DNA of 8,008 nt. Origin: Hyphomicrobiaceae bacterium (GTDB lineage Bacteria > Pseudomonadota > Alphaproteobacteria > Rhizobiales > Hyphomicrobiaceae). Shown here piece by piece: positions 1 to 5,945 of the stretch (its first letter is position 1; every line of letters begins with the position of its first letter). Below the pieces are notes generated by a model, which was given only the letters and a program-made list of their open reading frames with translations, was not told where the DNA came from and made no database searches. The translations under genes and the position numbers were made by a program. Location: positions 1 to 8,008 of the forward strand of contig JABSQE010000016.1 of NCBI GenBank assembly GCA_013214245.1, read 5' to 3'.

Positions 1-97
1 GTTGTTGGTTTCCGCTGCGCGGACCCTGCCCCCACGGACCGCCACCGTTAATACCACCACTTTTCCAGCCACCTTGGCTGTCATTATTCCAAGACAT
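1..97 (-). CDS. hflK: HflK, N-terminal fragment (FtsH protease modulator), cut by window edge
   Basis: HflK is an inner-membrane SPFH/prohibitin-family protein that forms a complex with HflC around the FtsH protease and modulates its activity. Only the first 32 codons are in the window. They read MSWNNDSQGGWKSGG followed by INGGGPWGQGPRSGNQQ, the Gly/Trp/Asn-rich cytoplasmic N-terminus typical of rhizobial HflK, with its GPWGQGP motif. The membrane segment and SPFH domain lie outside. The ATG at 97 is supported by a Shine-Dalgarno sequence GGAAGG at 106-111, 8 bases away. The gene follows folA on the same strand after a 318-base gap, matching the folA-hflK-hflC order of Rhizobiales. A plus-strand reading frame over the same bases is an antisense shadow. 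Confidence 0.9.
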   Translation of the reverse strand, partial: MSWNNDSQGGWKSGGINGGGPWGQGPRSGNQQ

Positions 98-415
98 TCA
101 AGCCGCCTTCCATACCTGTCGTTGTGTACAAGCCCTAACCGGGTAAATTTTGTGTTCACACCAAACATTGGTTGTGTTCAGTGCAATGTTTCGATGCGTC
201 TCCGTAAACGCGTTTTATTGTATACACCTAGATTTTACGGCGATAGGTACCGAGATATGATCAAATTATCAACATGTCATTCAAGACTGCAGCTTCAGAA
301 TCAAGACAATTTCTTTTTATACTAACTTTTTAGTCTACTCAACCATACTTGCTGTTAAAAAGCCCTATCTATCTTATCTAGATATTGTAATATTTAAGAA
401 CAACATATATTACAA
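98..415 (-). other. folA-hflK intergenic region / probable hflK leader
   Basis: There is no gene on the minus strand here. In transcription order it contains a weak sigma70-like promoter at the end of folA (TTGATT at 414-419, 17 bases, TAAATA at 391-396), an inverted repeat at 384-416, a long AT-rich stretch, and close to hflK three copies of a TGAACACAA-like word, then the hflK ribosome binding site at 106-111. Transcription from that promoter would give a leader of nearly 290 bases. The promoter is only a consensus match; hflK could equally be read through from folA. Confidence 0.4.
122..180. repeat. Three 9-base direct repeats upstream of hflK
   Basis: TTGTGTTCA occurs at 150-158 and 172-180, and the variant TTGTGTACA at 122-130. 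On the hflK strand these read TGAACACAA twice and TGTACACAA once. Start-to-start spacings are 28 and 22 bases, roughly two to three helical turns, and the nearest copy is 25 bases upstream of the hflK ATG. The small hairpin CCAA-ACA-TTGG at 161-171 lies between the two identical copies. This could be a regulator-binding array, but I do not recognise a known operator. Confidence 0.35.
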
Positions 416-416
416 T
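384..416. repeat. 10-base perfect inverted repeat at the folA stop codon
   Basis: ATTGTAATAT (384-393) and ATATTACAAT (407-416) are exact reverse complements separated by 13 bases. The right arm touches the first base of the folA stop codon. A 10-base palindrome TATCTAGATA (375-384) abuts the left arm. On the folA strand no T-tract follows, and the arms are nearly all A/T, so this is a poor intrinsic terminator. An operator or a 3'-end stabilising hairpin are alternatives. Confidence 0.45.
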
Positions 417-967
417 CAAGCAACTCGTTTGGATTGATCGCGGTGAGTACAACGGTCTAATATGTAAGAAGTTGCATCGTATTCATCCCATTCAGAACAC
501 GAAAGTTTTTCATAGGCTGTTTGAGACCATAGCTCATTTACTAACTTTGGGAAGTAAGTATCTCCCTCTGGTCTACCATGCACTCGCGTCAGATATATAC
601 GGTCAGCACTCTCAATTAAAGAGGAGTAGATCTGGCTTCCACCAATCACCATCACCTCTTCAACACTATCACGCCCTGCTATAGCAAAGGCAGAAGCAAC
701 TGCCTCGTCTATTGTCGTAACGACTTTAGCGTCTTGAACTTTCAAACAAGCATCGCGCGTTATAACTATGTTGCTACGCTTATCAAGTTTTTTTTTTATG
801 GATTGAAAGGTTTTACGTCCCATAATTACAGGCTTACCTAACGTAATTTCACGAAATCTCTTCAAGTCAGATGGAATACGCCATGGCAACTCTCCAAGCC
901 TCCCAATAACCCCATTTTCGGCAACTGCAACAACTATGGCTAGTCTAATGCCATTCAAATTCAACAC
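416..967 (-). CDS. folA: Dihydrofolate reductase
   Basis: DHFR reduces dihydrofolate to tetrahydrofolate with NADPH in the cytosol, feeding one-carbon metabolism and thymidylate synthesis. The 183-residue product is of normal length. Visible motifs, numbered from the GTG at 967: NGVIGRLGELPWRIPSDLKRF at about 18-38 in two overlapping parts, with W29 and D34 matching E. coli W22 and catalytic D27; GKPVIMGRKTF at 44-54 (NADPH site); VMVIGGSQIY at 105-114 (second glycine pair); YLTRVHGRPEGDTYFP at 125-140. Everything appears intact. The start is uncertain: GTG at 967, or TTG at 958, which has AAAGG at 967-971 exactly 8 bases upstream and would give 180 residues. A run of ten A lies inside the gene (788-797). 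thyA, the usual upstream neighbour, is absent; hflK follows. Confidence 0.95.
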   Translation of the reverse strand: MLNLNGIRLAIVVAVAENGVIGRLGELPWRIPSDLKRFREITLGKPVIMGRKTFQSIKKKLDKRSNIVITRDACLKVQDAKVVTTIDEAVASAFAIAGRDSVEEVMVIGGSQIYSSLIESADRIYLTRVHGRPEGDTYFPKLVNELWSQTAYEKLSCSEWDEYDATSYILDRCTHRDQSKRVA

Positions 968-971
968 CTTT
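967..971 (-). promoter_or_regulatory. Candidate ribosome binding site favouring a TTG start for folA
   Basis: AAAGG on the minus strand is 8 bases upstream of an in-frame TTG at 956-958. The same 8-base spacing is seen at hflK and hisZ in this window. It overlaps the alternative GTG start at 965-967, which has only a weak GGA further upstream, so the TTG may be the true start. Confidence 0.4.
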
Positions 972-1046
972 CAATTATCCGTAACACTTAAAGTTAATAT
1001 TTCCATATGTACAGATAAGTTCTTACGGTTTTCACTTTTTTAATAA

Positions 1047-1075
1047 CTATTATGCACGGACGTAACAGATTTCAA
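1047..1075 (-). promoter_or_regulatory. Candidate sigma70-type promoter for folA
   Basis: On the minus strand TTGAAA (1070-1075) is followed after 17 bases by TAATAG (1047-1052); the overlapping CATAAT (1049-1054) is closer to the -10 consensus but leaves a 15-base spacer. It lies about 80 bases upstream of folA with no gene between. In AT-rich sequence such matches arise by chance, so support is weak beyond position. Confidence 0.3.
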
Positions 1076-1279
1076 GGATATTTATTGTCTAACTATTAGT
1101 TCTAAGCAAGGTTTACCACAGAAAGCCAACAACTAATATGAGCAAACTTCTGTTAATTCAACCGACTACAAAGCTAGCAATAAAACTCTATTTCTATAGT
1201 ACGAAATGAATCAGAGTGAGATTACAACGATCATTTGCGCTTCGAATAGTTTTAAAATGTAGTCATCATGATTCTCTGA

Positions 1280-1459
1280 GGGAGTACGAGTGAAATACAT
1301 CTGCCATCTATATTCATTTCGTGTAGAAAGGCAGTGCAAGATATAGCCAATACTTTATTCAGACATGTTGCTAGGTATTTATCGGCTGAAGCAAATTGTT
1401 ATGAAATTTGTCAAATTATTGTAAGAATGAATAGCTTTAATTCAGAAATTATGGGTTAG
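1280..1459 (+). pseudogene. Possible coding remnant, unidentified
   Basis: An open stretch of 59 codons ends in TAG at 1457-1459. Its middle reads KAVQDIANTLFRHVARYLSA, then a Cys-containing tail. In another frame a short ORF begins with GTG at 1290 after GGGAG (1281-1284 region) and reads KYICHLYSFRVERQ before stopping at 1344-1346. The two could be one frameshifted small gene. I recognise no family, length is within chance expectation for AT-rich DNA, and the minus strand is also open for about 40 codons here, so this is speculative. Confidence 0.15.
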
Positions 1460-1838
1460 TTTAAATTTATGTCGATGACGTCTAATAATATGAATATACC
1501 ACGCTATCTAAGCTAAAGTTATGTTAAACGCATGCAAAATAATTTCTGATTTAAGATCTTGATCTAAATTTTCAGTAAAAAAGTAATATTAGCTCAATGT
1601 TTGTCTCTAGTACCGTCTTAAAAGGTTGTACATTTTGATTGTTGCCACATTGTATCTAATTTGGAAATGTTTCAAAAAATTAGATTGAACCTTTTAACGA
1701 TCTATTTTCGGAAACTTCCCAACACTAAACATCAAAATTCAGGAAGTGAGATCGCTAAAGCAATCACAGTGAGTGGCTTTTCCTGGTCGATTGTCTCTAA
1801 GATACGTCTTCAAGGGCTGGATATTTCGGTTGCGCTAG

Positions 1839-1894
1839 TTATATAATCCAAAGCTCTTGAGGACGAAACGCCGGTTTTCGTAGGCTTTATATAA
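1839..1894. repeat. Nested imperfect stem-loop
   Basis: Three nested arm pairs fold on one axis: TTATAT (1839-1844) with ATATAA (1889-1894), AAAGC (1850-1854) with GCTTT (1884-1888), and ACGAAA (1863-1868) with TTTCGT (1876-1881), closing on loop CGCCGGT. Five bases bulge on the left between the outer pairs, and an asymmetric 8/2 internal loop separates the inner two. It sits at the end of a more balanced patch with a plus-strand frame (1661-1846). It may be a remnant of a structured RNA or terminator. Confidence 0.3.
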
Positions 1895-2975
1895 TATGAT
1901 TTAGCTTTAAACGATGATGTTGTTGATTTGTTAAGGTTAGAGATATATTAACTTAATATCAAGGCTTTGCAGCTCGATACTATACAATTAGTTTTTCAAA
2001 ACACAAGATAACACAAAATCAACAATTATTTTTTAAATTATGTTGAACACTTTAAACGGTAATTGCGCGAACTTGGCATAAAAACTTTAGTCTTTAACAA
2101 CGTTCTGCACGAAGTAGTTACTTTTATTGTCTACTTTTTTTCTCGTACTTTAAGGTTAATAACCGTAATATCCCTGCAAAGTCGTTAGTTTAATGTTTTT
2201 CGGATTGAGGAAAGTTGTCATCATCTTAATTTTAGCAAACATTTCCAATATTTTTTTAAAAAAGTGCAAGCTTGTTTATATATTAGGATCTACTTGGTAA
2301 GTTAATTTTACCGGCTTTTTTCGTCTGGAATAACTATTCGATGCAGATAATTGAATGTGTACTCGAGTTAAAGGCCATCTAGCCTTTCTTAAAACGTAAA
2401 TGATTGCTTGCATATCAAAATTTTACAGCATAATTGATGGGTTTCTTTAGATCACAATTCTGTAAACGTAGCCAAAAGCTGTAGACATTACCCGGAAAGC
2501 ACTCATTCATATTTTTAAAATGGTGAGCAAAATTAACTTTAGCTTTTAGCTGGCCTGTCGTCAGTAGCTCGCAATACATCGGCTTGTCAGTTTCAATTAC
2601 ATTATACACTGGTGAAGGCACTTTATCTGATAAAGATCATGCCACGGATATTAACGCTATACCTTCTGAAACACTCTTAAGTTTCTAAGATTGTATATTC
2701 TATCAACGACTGTGCTCTGTGATTAACGGTCATGTTTGCTGTCCTTTTATCAGCATTTTATTCACATGGCTATGCGTGATGTTAACCTAACTTTTAGTTT
2801 TCTAAATGTGTATTTAATTATTAAAATACATACAATATTTTAGCTCAATGATCAAAAAAGCGCGATGTTAGCACTATTTTTTTTTAGTAATGCTCCTAAC
2901 TAAGGTGCCACAATAATTACTTATTCTCTTACTAGAGTTCTAAATTTGCTAGTAGTGGTAGCCTTATGAGGTTGT

Positions 2976-3000
2976 TTTCCAAACACCTTTTGGAAAGGTG
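2976..3000. repeat. Two overlapping, mutually exclusive hairpins
   Basis: TTTCCAAA (2976-2983) pairs with TTTGGAAA (2989-2996) around a 5-base loop, while CACCTTT (2984-2990) pairs with AAAGGTG (2994-3000) around a 3-base loop. The arms share bases 2989-2990 and 2994-2996, so one RNA cannot form both. This is the geometry of a conformational switch, although the stems are short and no gene follows nearby. Confidence 0.35.
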
Positions 3001-3048
3001 ATAGCGTCGTAAAGCTAACAATTACTGATAACTTGGTAAAACCATGGT

Positions 3049-3077
3049 AAAAAATTGCCATCGTTAGCAATTTTTTT
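3049..3077 (+). terminator. Terminator-like hairpin with T7 tail
   Basis: AAAAAATTGC (3049-3058) and GCAATTTTTT (3067-3076) are exact reverse complements around an 8-base loop, and a seven-T run (3071-3077) forms the right flank. The GC core is only TTGC/GCAA, so it would be weak, and the A-tract makes it symmetric enough to act from either side. A second possible pairing is GCTAAC (3014-3019) with GTTAGC (3063-3068). No gene ends nearby on either strand. Confidence 0.35.
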
Positions 3078-3081
3078 GCAC

Positions 3082-3135
3082 TGCCTTATCAGCAATATTT
3101 ATCGTAATCACGCTTGTGGTAAATCAGATAAGGCA
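3082..3135. repeat. 9-base inverted repeat with 36-base spacer
   Basis: TGCCTTATC (3082-3090) and GATAAGGCA (3127-3135) are exact reverse complements. The arms are richer in G and C than the surrounding sequence. It directly follows the terminator-like hairpin, so 2976-3135 is a 160-base cluster of inverted repeats. Operator pair, structured RNA stem, or the ends of a deleted short element are all possible. Confidence 0.35.
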
Positions 3136-3301
3136 ATGTTGGCGATTAGTGAGGAACTTTACAAAGACTAAGTTGTTAAATAAGTTGTAAAGGATAAAAG
3201 CACTTTAAAATCTAGAGTCAGTATCGTAATGCTCAGCTGCCAATTTTCATCTAAAACCTATCAGATACTTGCAACAATATTATTAAGTCAATAAAAAATA
3301 A

Positions 3302-3403
3302 GTCTATTTTCCTCTGCAAAATCGGCTAGGAATGATTGTAGGCACTTTAGGAAGAGAGTATGTAGATCAAGTGATGGTTGTGGAGCTACTCCGTCAGTAC
3401 TAA
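3302..3403 (+). pseudogene. Possible coding remnant, unidentified
   Basis: A 33-codon open stretch ends in TAA at 3401-3403. Its last part, from an ATG at 3332, reads MIVGTLGREYVDQVMVVELL plus RQY, which looks like protein, and composition is more balanced than the flanks. There is no usable ribosome binding site in front of the ATG. I do not recognise the family. It lies about 200 bases upstream of the better remnant at 3611-3745 on the same strand and could belong to the same decayed unit. Confidence 0.2.
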
Positions 3404-3610
3404 CCAGATAATTACAGGACTTATATTAAAGTTGGCCTAAAGCGAAAAATCACGCGCGCAAAAAAAAATAATTAATTTACTCGTATACAATTTTATCATT
3501 TTAGTAAAGTACACGTTCAATTAAATCCTAATTTAAGGCGCTCTAATGGTTGCGACCATAAAATGGTAAGAAAGGTCGGGAAAAGCTTCAAATAAGTAAA
3601 CCTGTAATTA

Positions 3611-3745
3611 CTTTTTGGCATAATCTGGTATAAGTCTCTTTCTGCAGCATTTGATTGGCGACATGGTGCAGCAGTAGCTATTGATTTTAACTACTATATA
3701 CGGCGCTTTGAAGATGCTCTAGATCGCTTCAGTCTAGGCTTTTGA
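3611..3745 (+). pseudogene. C-terminal remnant of a decayed gene, family not recognised
   Basis: An open stretch of 44 codons ends in TGA at 3743-3745. It includes WYKSLSAAFDWRHGAAVAID and then FNYYIRRFEDALDRFSLGF. The reading is protein-like, with balanced composition and mixed codon use against very AT-rich flanks, and upstream the frame is blocked by TAA at 3605-3607. This suggests the 3' end of a lost gene on the strand opposite to all intact neighbours. The ending in Gly-Phe after alternating hydrophobic residues resembles the last strand of an outer-membrane beta-barrel, but that is a guess. A ribosome binding site and ATG follow immediately, as expected of an operon remnant. Confidence 0.45.
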
Positions 3746-3758
3746 CAAGAGGGTATAG

Positions 3759-3779
3759 ATGAGTGATGCGCGAATCTAG
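3759..3779 (+). pseudogene. Possible start of a second decayed gene
   Basis: Just after the TGA of the preceding remnant comes AAGAGGG (3747-3753), 5 bases, then ATG at 3759 reading MSDARI and stopping at TAG 3777-3779. The position, ribosome binding site and typical N-terminal residues look like the start of a downstream gene of the same operon, broken after a few codons. No continuation in another frame is evident. The 6-codon reading alone proves nothing; the case rests on context. Confidence 0.25.
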
Positions 3780-3837
3780 TTTTCCAAATATTAATACATA
3801 AAAAGTTGATTAGTAGATTTCAGAAAACTTTTGGCGC

Positions 3838-3868
3838 TGTTTGAAACTCTCCTAAAAAGTTTCAAACA
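3838..3868. repeat. 11-base perfect inverted repeat (terminator-like stem)
   Basis: TGTTTGAAACT (3838-3848) and AGTTTCAAACA (3858-3868) are exact reverse complements around a 9-base loop. This is the longest perfect gapped inverted repeat I found in the gap. It lies about 60 bases after the MSDARI fragment on the plus strand. No T-run follows on either strand, so an intrinsic terminator would have to be degraded; an operator is an alternative. Confidence 0.45.
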
Positions 3869-3955
3869 AAAGCAAATGTAAAGTGGTGAAGCCATTCGCT
3901 GTTTAGTGATGTAACATTTGGAAATGTTTAGTTTAAAAGCGCTGTGGGCATATGG

Positions 3956-3971
3956 AATTTTAATTAAAATT
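3956..3971. repeat. 16-base A/T-only perfect palindrome
   Basis: AATTTTAATTAAAATT is its own reverse complement, followed closely by an A7 run. In sequence this rich in A and T a palindrome of this sort is not strong evidence of function; it may be a bent or easily melted segment. Confidence 0.3.
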
Positions 3972-4604
3972 AAAAAAACTTACTTCTATTTTTATTATTA
4001 TCTGCAATTGAAATATTTTCGAATACAATTTATTACATTGCGTTGCCTATACTAGACCGGTAATATTTCAGTTTGAATTCTTTATAATAAGAGAACGCGT
4101 ACAAGCTAACGATATACGAAAAGAGACACTTAGCGAAAAACCAAGATCTACTTTTCATAAAACTAGTTATCACTCTGAAAAATAGTATATTTTTATTTTT
4201 TAATGATTTGAACAACGTCAAGCTACGTGTTTGCAAAGTTTAATTTCAACTGAGCATTACATTAAGTTGGTTTTCTTTCAACAGAGGCAACCTAAAGACT
4301 GTTCGTTAGAAGTGCCTAAAATTCTATCTAAACTATATCTCTTTTTTAATGTAATGCTTGACAGCAATAAGAGTTATGGATTTACAGTAGCAATATTAAA
4401 AGATATTATAGCGTAAGTTGAGTGATCAAAAACTATTATAGATTAACTTTTTAAATACTCGTTTGTTAATGATAGTGTCTCATAACCTTATTACAAAGGT
4501 GAGTGCAAGGTACTTTCGAGTGATGCCTAATCTCCTACATAAGAAATAACGTGATCTGAGTCAGCATTTAATCATTGATGATATTACGACCATAAGATAT
4601 GAGA

Positions 4605-4817
4605 TTATAATCTTTCTTGTCGCATGCGAATGGAACGTTTTTCATAATTGTCAGATACCCGCTCACGCCAGTTCCGATAACTTTTAGGTTTAAGCTCACG
4701 ACGCATGATTTTTATTATTTGTTTTTCACAAAGGCCTGTCTGGCACAAAATCATATCGAATGAGGTGCGATCACACCATGCCAACTCTATGATTTCACTA
4801 ATTTCTGCTTTAGTCAT
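4605..4817 (-). CDS. DUF2805 / TIGR03643 family small protein
   Basis: The 70-residue product from the ATG at 4817 matches the small, uncharacterised DUF2805 (TIGR03643) family. It begins MTKAEISEIIELAWCDRTSF and continues through GLCEKQIIKIMRRELKPKSY, RNWRERVS and a basic tail. The marks of the family are the acidic helix ending in AW-DRT-F, the GL-E--I---MRRE-KP helix-turn-helix-like middle, and the W--RVS segment. Function is unknown; the middle suggests a small DNA-binding fold, which is inference. The start is uncertain: ATG 4817 fits the family but has only AAAAAG upstream, and an in-frame GTG at 4835 has GAGAG 4 bases ahead. The frame also runs up to 4901, but that extension does not resemble the family. 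The gene stands alone between two gene-free stretches. Confidence 0.8.
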   Translation of the reverse strand: MTKAEISEIIELAWCDRTSFDMILCQTGLCEKQIIKIMRRELKPKSYRNWRERVSDNYEKRSIRMRQERL

Positions 4818-5017
4818 GTCAATATGCTTTTTCACAAGGCTCTCGTTGTAAAATACTAGTCCAGAAAACAGAAAGTCAGATATTGATGCTTTCCAATACA
4901 ATACGTATATTTAATTTACTTTGCAATGTTTGAATGAAAATTCCAGTGTTTAGGTGTTTTACCATGACGCATAGCTAAACTTGATTTTGGTCAATTCATT
5001 CGGCACCAAAATTTGTA

Positions 5018-5029
5018 TCGCTTAAGCGA
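5018..5029. repeat. 12-base perfect palindrome TCGCTTAAGCGA
   Basis: The sequence equals its own reverse complement and has a GC-containing outer part, unlike its AT-rich surroundings. It lies about 200 bases upstream of the DUF2805 gene and about 210 bases beyond the hisG stop. It could be a regulator-binding site; I do not recognise a known operator. Confidence 0.35.
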
Positions 5030-5122
5030 AGGGTACGCCGTTATGCATTTCATTAATCTTAATTTAGTATTTCAAGAGTAAAAAAAATAGTTTTTCAAAA
5101 ATGACAAGAAATTTATCAGTGA

Positions 5123-5137
5123 ACTAATACTATTAGT
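5123..5137. repeat. 15-base palindrome ACTAATA-C-TATTAGT
   Basis: Seven-base perfect arms flank a single central base. The hexamer AGTGAA flanks it on the left and overlaps its right arm. Arms are mostly A/T, so chance occurrence is plausible; the odd-length form is typical of some repressor operators. Confidence 0.3.
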
Positions 5138-5237
5138 GAATTGCACTTCGTATTAAGATATCATCAATAAGCTATATAAACATATCTGGATGCGACCCTG
5201 ATATTATCAATTTCTAAGGTTTTGCCAGTATATCTTT

Positions 5238-5945
5238 CTATTTCAGATCAAATTGAGATAGAATTTCATTTTCGATTTCACGAGTTTCGGGAATCCATTT
5301 AATAGTATTTGAGGCTACGAGATTTGCTTCTGATCTTAAAATGACACCGTCGTTACCGTCTAAGATACGAAGATTGTTAGCTTTTAGCGTTTCACCTGTA
5401 CTAGTTATGTCTACGATCATATCGGCTTTCCCGCTTGTTGGTGTACCTTCTGTAGCACCTAGACTTTCAACGATACGGTAATCACTAATACCATGGTGAA
5501 TAAAATGCTGGCGGGTCAGGTTCATGTATTTTGTTGCTACTCTTATCCGACGATGATGGTGTCGGCGATAAGTTTGAGCGGCACTCTCGACATCACGCAT
5601 TCGTCGTACATCAATCCAGCAGTCAGGTACAGCAACTACAACATCGGCATGACCAAAATTGAGTTTTCTTAGAAATTTTACTCGATCGTTAGCACCTATG
5701 ATTTCTTCGCGGATTAGATCTTCACCAATGACACCAAGATGTATTCGGCCCGTTATTAGCGAGTTGGCAATCTCAGCTGCTGAGATGAACGAAACTTCTA
5801 AATTGATTATGCCCTCGATTTCACCTCGATATCCACGCTTGCTTCCAATTTTTAATATATGTAACCCAACCTTGGCGAAAGCCTCGCATGTCTGTTCCGA
5901 AAGACGACCTTTAGATGGTACTCCAATAACGAGATTCTTGTTCAT
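5238..5945 (-). CDS. hisG: ATP phosphoribosyltransferase, short-form catalytic subunit
   Basis: HisG condenses ATP with PRPP to phosphoribosyl-ATP, the first and regulated step of histidine synthesis. The 235-residue length fits the short form, which lacks the C-terminal regulatory domain and needs HisZ. Visible motifs: VPSKGRL at 9-15, GVIGEDLIRE at 71-80, ADVVVAVPDCW at 100-110, RVATKYMNLTR at 135-145, and the family signature from E166 to L187 (EGTPTSGKADMIVDITSTGE then TL), which fits the PROSITE HisG pattern at every fixed position, including the PRPP-binding part. The ATG at 5945 overlaps the hisZ TGA in an ATGA, with GAGGG at 5955-5959 as ribosome binding site, so translation is probably coupled to hisZ. 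No frameshift or missing key residue is seen. Confidence 0.96.
   Translation of the reverse strand: MNKNLVIGVPSKGRLSEQTCEAFAKVGLHILKIGSKRGYRGEIEGIINLEVSFISAAEIANSLITGRIHLGVIGEDLIREEIIGANDRVKFLRKLNFGHADVVVAVPDCWIDVRRMRDVESAAQTYRRHHHRRIRVATKYMNLTRQHFIHHGISDYRIVESLGATEGTPTSGKADMIVDITSTGETLKANNLRILDGNDGVILRSEANLVASNTIKWIPETREIENEILSQFDLK

Larger units (their letters stand above)
968..4604. other. 3.6-kb gene-poor, probably decayed region
   Basis: No reading frame here exceeds what AT-rich sequence gives by chance, and none matches a family I recognise. By eye the stretch is clearly more A/T-rich than folA or the his genes, with long A and T runs (for example nine T at 2877-2885). Short patches of more balanced composition with protein-like readings stand out near 1280-1460, 1740-1846, 3302-3403 and 3611-3779. 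Several compact inverted repeats are listed separately; a further one is AACATTT-GG-AAATGTT at 3913-3928. I searched by eye for tRNA T-arms on both strands and found none. The pattern fits pseudogene erosion in a host-restricted genome. The missing thyA would be expected at the start of this stretch. Confidence 0.7.
4818..5237. other. Gap between hisG and the DUF2805 gene
   Basis: I see no convincing gene in this stretch. It holds two palindromes (5018-5029 and 5123-5137) and an 18-codon minus-strand frame (4916-4972). I find no T-tailed hairpin after the hisG stop, so where the his transcript ends, and whether the DUF2805 gene has its own promoter, cannot be told from sequence. Confidence 0.5.

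Noticed and set aside
2..325. 107-codon plus-strand reading frame at the left edge
   Set aside because: It is antisense to the HflK N-terminus, which is recognisable on the minus strand, and then runs through the intergenic leader; its product matches nothing I know.
1676..1695. tRNA T-arm-like GGTTCAATC on the minus strand
   Set aside because: The flanking bases do not pair as a T stem, and no acceptor, D or anticodon arm can be placed around it.
1661..1846. 61-codon plus-strand frame with a more balanced second half
   Set aside because: Protein-like in part, but the opposite strand also reads plausibly over the same bases and no motif is recognisable. Too weak to call a gene or remnant.
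2415..2621. 68-codon minus-strand frame with a GTG start
   Set aside because: No family resemblance, no ribosome binding site evident, and frames of about 70 codons are expected by chance in several kilobases of AT-rich sequence.
1659..3929. 14-base exact repeat ATTTGGAAATGTTT at 1659-1672 and 3916-3929
   Set aside because: One such match is about what AT-rich sequence of this size gives by chance, and the flanks do not match.
4033..4416. 67-codon minus-strand and 61-codon plus-strand frames
   Set aside because: Composition is that of AT-rich noise (many Lys, Phe, Tyr, Ser), with no motif or ribosome binding site.
4916..4972. 18-codon minus-strand frame starting MRHGKTPKHWN
   Set aside because: The start looks protein-like, but it is very short, lacks a good ribosome binding site and matches no small protein I know.
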